A stretch of DNA of 48,979 nucleotides from the NCBI GenBank assembly GCA_003818495.1, contig RPRK01000013.1, positions 1 to 48,979 on the forward strand, read 5' to 3'. Below are positions 47,133 to 48,979 of this stretch, one piece after another. The translations under genes and the position numbers were made by a program. The notes below the pieces were generated by a model. That model saw nothing but the letters and a program-made list of their open reading frames with translations, did not search any database and was not told the DNA's origin. This DNA is from Burkholderiales bacterium. GTDB taxonomy: Bacteria; Pseudomonadota; Gammaproteobacteria; Burkholderiales; Burkholderiaceae_E. Positions within the stretch are counted from its first letter, which is position 1. The number at the start of each line of letters is the position of its first letter.

Positions 47133-48886
47133 CAGCGCGCCGGCGCGGGCGCCCGCAGCACAGTGACGCCGGCCGCCTCGCAGACCAGCTCGAAGCCGGC
47201 CGGCACCCGGCCCGCAACCAGGGCCTCGTGGAACGGACTGCCGACGAAGGCCGGAGCCCGGCGCGGCAGCATCTCGCGCAGCACGATGACCTCGCGCGCA
47301 CCGAACGAGGCCATCAGCGCCGCGACCGCCTCGGGTGTCCAGGTGCGGCGGGTGTAGAAGCGCGAGGTCGTGCCGATCACGTGGGCGCCGGTCTCGAGGT
47401 GGACGAAGTGCTCCTCCGTCGACAGGATCGGCGTGCCGGCGACACGCTGGCGCTCGATCCGGTCGCGCACGGACCCGTCGCCGCACCGCAGGTCGAGCGC
47501 GCGGCCGATCTCGACGCGCGTCTTCGCGAGCGGTGTCGTGATGCCGTGCTCGCGCACCGCGAGGCCGATCGCGAGCAGCGTCACCGCCGCGAGCGCCGCG
47601 CCCTGCAACCGGGCGAGGGCCGTGCCGCGCCCGCCGCCGGCGGCGGCGGACACGAGCGCGACGATGCTCAGCGGCACCAGCGGCAGCAGATAGCGCCACG
47701 AAGCGAACCACTCTGCGACGGTCGCGGTGTTCCAGAGCAGGAATGCACCCTGCGCGGCAACGCCGGCCATGCATGCGAGGACCACCCGGGCGGCGCCCCG
47801 TCGCGCACCCCCGTCCGGATCGCGTCCCGGATCCGGTGCGACGGCGATCCGGAGGGCCCAGAGCGTCGCAGCGAGCAGCGAGGCGATCATCGCGACGACC
47901 ACCGCGCCACCGGCCCACGGCACCGACGGCAGCGCCATGGCCATCCGCATCGCCTCGCGCGTCGCCGCGAGCGCGCCGATCCATCCGGGCGCATCCGGAT
48001 GCTCGAACTGCCCGCCGGTCAGCCGCCCCGAGAGCAGCCGATTGCGCGCCAGCAGCGCGACCGTCGCCAGGGCCGGCAGCAGCGCGAACGCGGTCACCCG
48101 CTCCAGCATGCGCACGAAGCCGTCGCGCCGGAATGCGAGCGCGACGACCATCGCCAGGGCGGCCACCTGGACCGCGCCGATGTACCGGACCATGACGGCG
48201 GCCGCGCCAGCCACGCCGGCCGCCAGCAGCCAGGGCACCGGACGGCGCGCCTCCATCGCGCGGACGACACCCAGCGTCGCGAGCAGGCAGCAGGCGACGT
48301 AGGCGGCCTCCGTGCTGCCGCCGCGGACGAGCTCCCAGATGCGCGGATGCGCGAGCCAGGCGAGCGCGGCCGCCGCCGCGACCGTCGCCGGACAGCCGGC
48401 CGCCCGCAGCAGCCTGCGCAGGGTCTCCACCGATACCAGCAGCGCCAGCAGCGCGGCCACCATCGGCGCGATCGCGGGCGCGACGCCCGCAGCGATGGCT
48501 GCCCCCAACGCGACCGCGCCGCCGGGCGGGAAGATCGTCTGCGGCACCGGCAGCGTCGGCGCCGCCGCGTGCTGGAGCTCGTAGTACGGAATCGGGGACG
48601 CGTAGCCGGTACCGGCCGCCAGACTGCGGGCGGCGCCGATGGCCTGGATCGAATCATGATCGGGCGCGCTTCTCGCAAACGCCGCGGCCAGCGTCGCCGC
48701 CACCACCACCAGCAGCCCGACATAGACGAACCAGGTCACGAGCGCGAGCCGTTCCGGCCCGTCCCGTCCGGGGTCGAACGCCCCCCCTGCCCTGCCCAGC
48801 CTGTTCGCGCCGTTCGCCACCGTGCCGCCTGTTCCTTCGGACCGATCCGTCCGTGTCCCGCATGCCGCCCGACTGCGGATCGCCAA
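47132..48886 (-). CDS. Multi-TM GT-C/ArnT-like (GT39-type) membrane protein; start uncertain
   Basis: LVTWFVYVGLLVVVAATLAAAFARSAPDHDSIQAIGAARSLAAGTGYASPIPYYELQ... ~10 TM segments and a periplasmic C-terminal domain (TPILSTEEHFVHLETGAHVIGTTSRFYTRRTW). Confidence 0.72.
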   Translation of the reverse strand: MAIRSRAACGTRTDRSEGTGGTVANGANRLGRAGGAFDPGRDGPERLALVTWFVYVGLLVVVAATLAAAFARSAPDHDSIQAIGAARSLAAGTGYASPIPYYELQHAAAPTLPVPQTIFPPGGAVALGAAIAAGVAPAIAPMVAALLALLVSVETLRRLLRAAGCPATVAAAAALAWLAHPRIWELVRGGSTEAAYVACCLLATLGVVRAMEARRPVPWLLAAGVAGAAAVMVRYIGAVQVAALAMVVALAFRRDGFVRMLERVTAFALLPALATVALLARNRLLSGRLTGGQFEHPDAPGWIGALAATREAMRMAMALPSVPWAGGAVVVAMIASLLAATLWALRIAVAPDPGRDPDGGARRGAARVVLACMAGVAAQGAFLLWNTATVAEWFASWRYLLPLVPLSIVALVSAAAGGGRGTALARLQGAALAAVTLLAIGLAVREHGITTPLAKTRVEIGRALDLRCGDGSVRDRIERQRVAGTPILSTEEHFVHLETGAHVIGTTSRFYTRRTWTPEAVAALMASFGAREVIVLREMLPRRAPAFVGSPFHEALVAGRVPAGFELVCEAAGVTVLRAPAPAR

Positions 48887-48979
48887 CGGCGACCTCGGGC
48901 ACGCCGGGTCCGGTCGACGCTATCGGAGGGTCCGTGCGAGCGCGCCCGGGGGCCGACGAACCGTCAACGGGGATCGACC

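Overview
High-GC (Betaproteobacteria/Burkholderiales-like) chromosomal segment. The first ~19 kb is mostly housekeeping: a partial Ser/Thr kinase, yicC, gmk, rpoZ, spoT, a quinone oxidoreductase, an acyltransferase fused to a sialate-esterase-like domain, greB, pmbA, yjgA, mog, a methyltransferase plus TviC/TviB-like UDP-HexNAc sugar genes, relA and mtfA. From ~19.9 kb to ~48.9 kb lies an exopolysaccharide/exosortase-A (XrtA, PEP-CTERM-type) locus: EpsB-like priming sugar transferase, PrsK/PrsR/PrsT, a Sel1+SLT lytic transglycosylase, Wza-like exporter, chain-length protein, BY-kinase, beta-barrel protein, flippase, deacetylase, three glycosyltransferases, a Cys-rich parallel beta-helix protein, a SAT-like acetyltransferase and a YdcF protein. 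A convergent arm carries a glycosyltransferase, an O-antigen ligase/polymerase, an exosortase fused to an EpsI domain, and a GT-C-like membrane protein. No PEP-CTERM substrate is visible in the window, and I did not see several genes usually found with XrtA loci. The most notable non-gene features are two 9-bp-period minisatellites in gene-flanking DNA, a 14-bp tandem repeat placing stops in all three frames at one gene end, a symmetric candidate bidirectional -10 between pmbA and yjgA, and an AT-rich codon island in gmk. No tRNA, rRNA, CRISPR array, IS element or phage was recognised. All calls come from reading the sequence; no database search was run.
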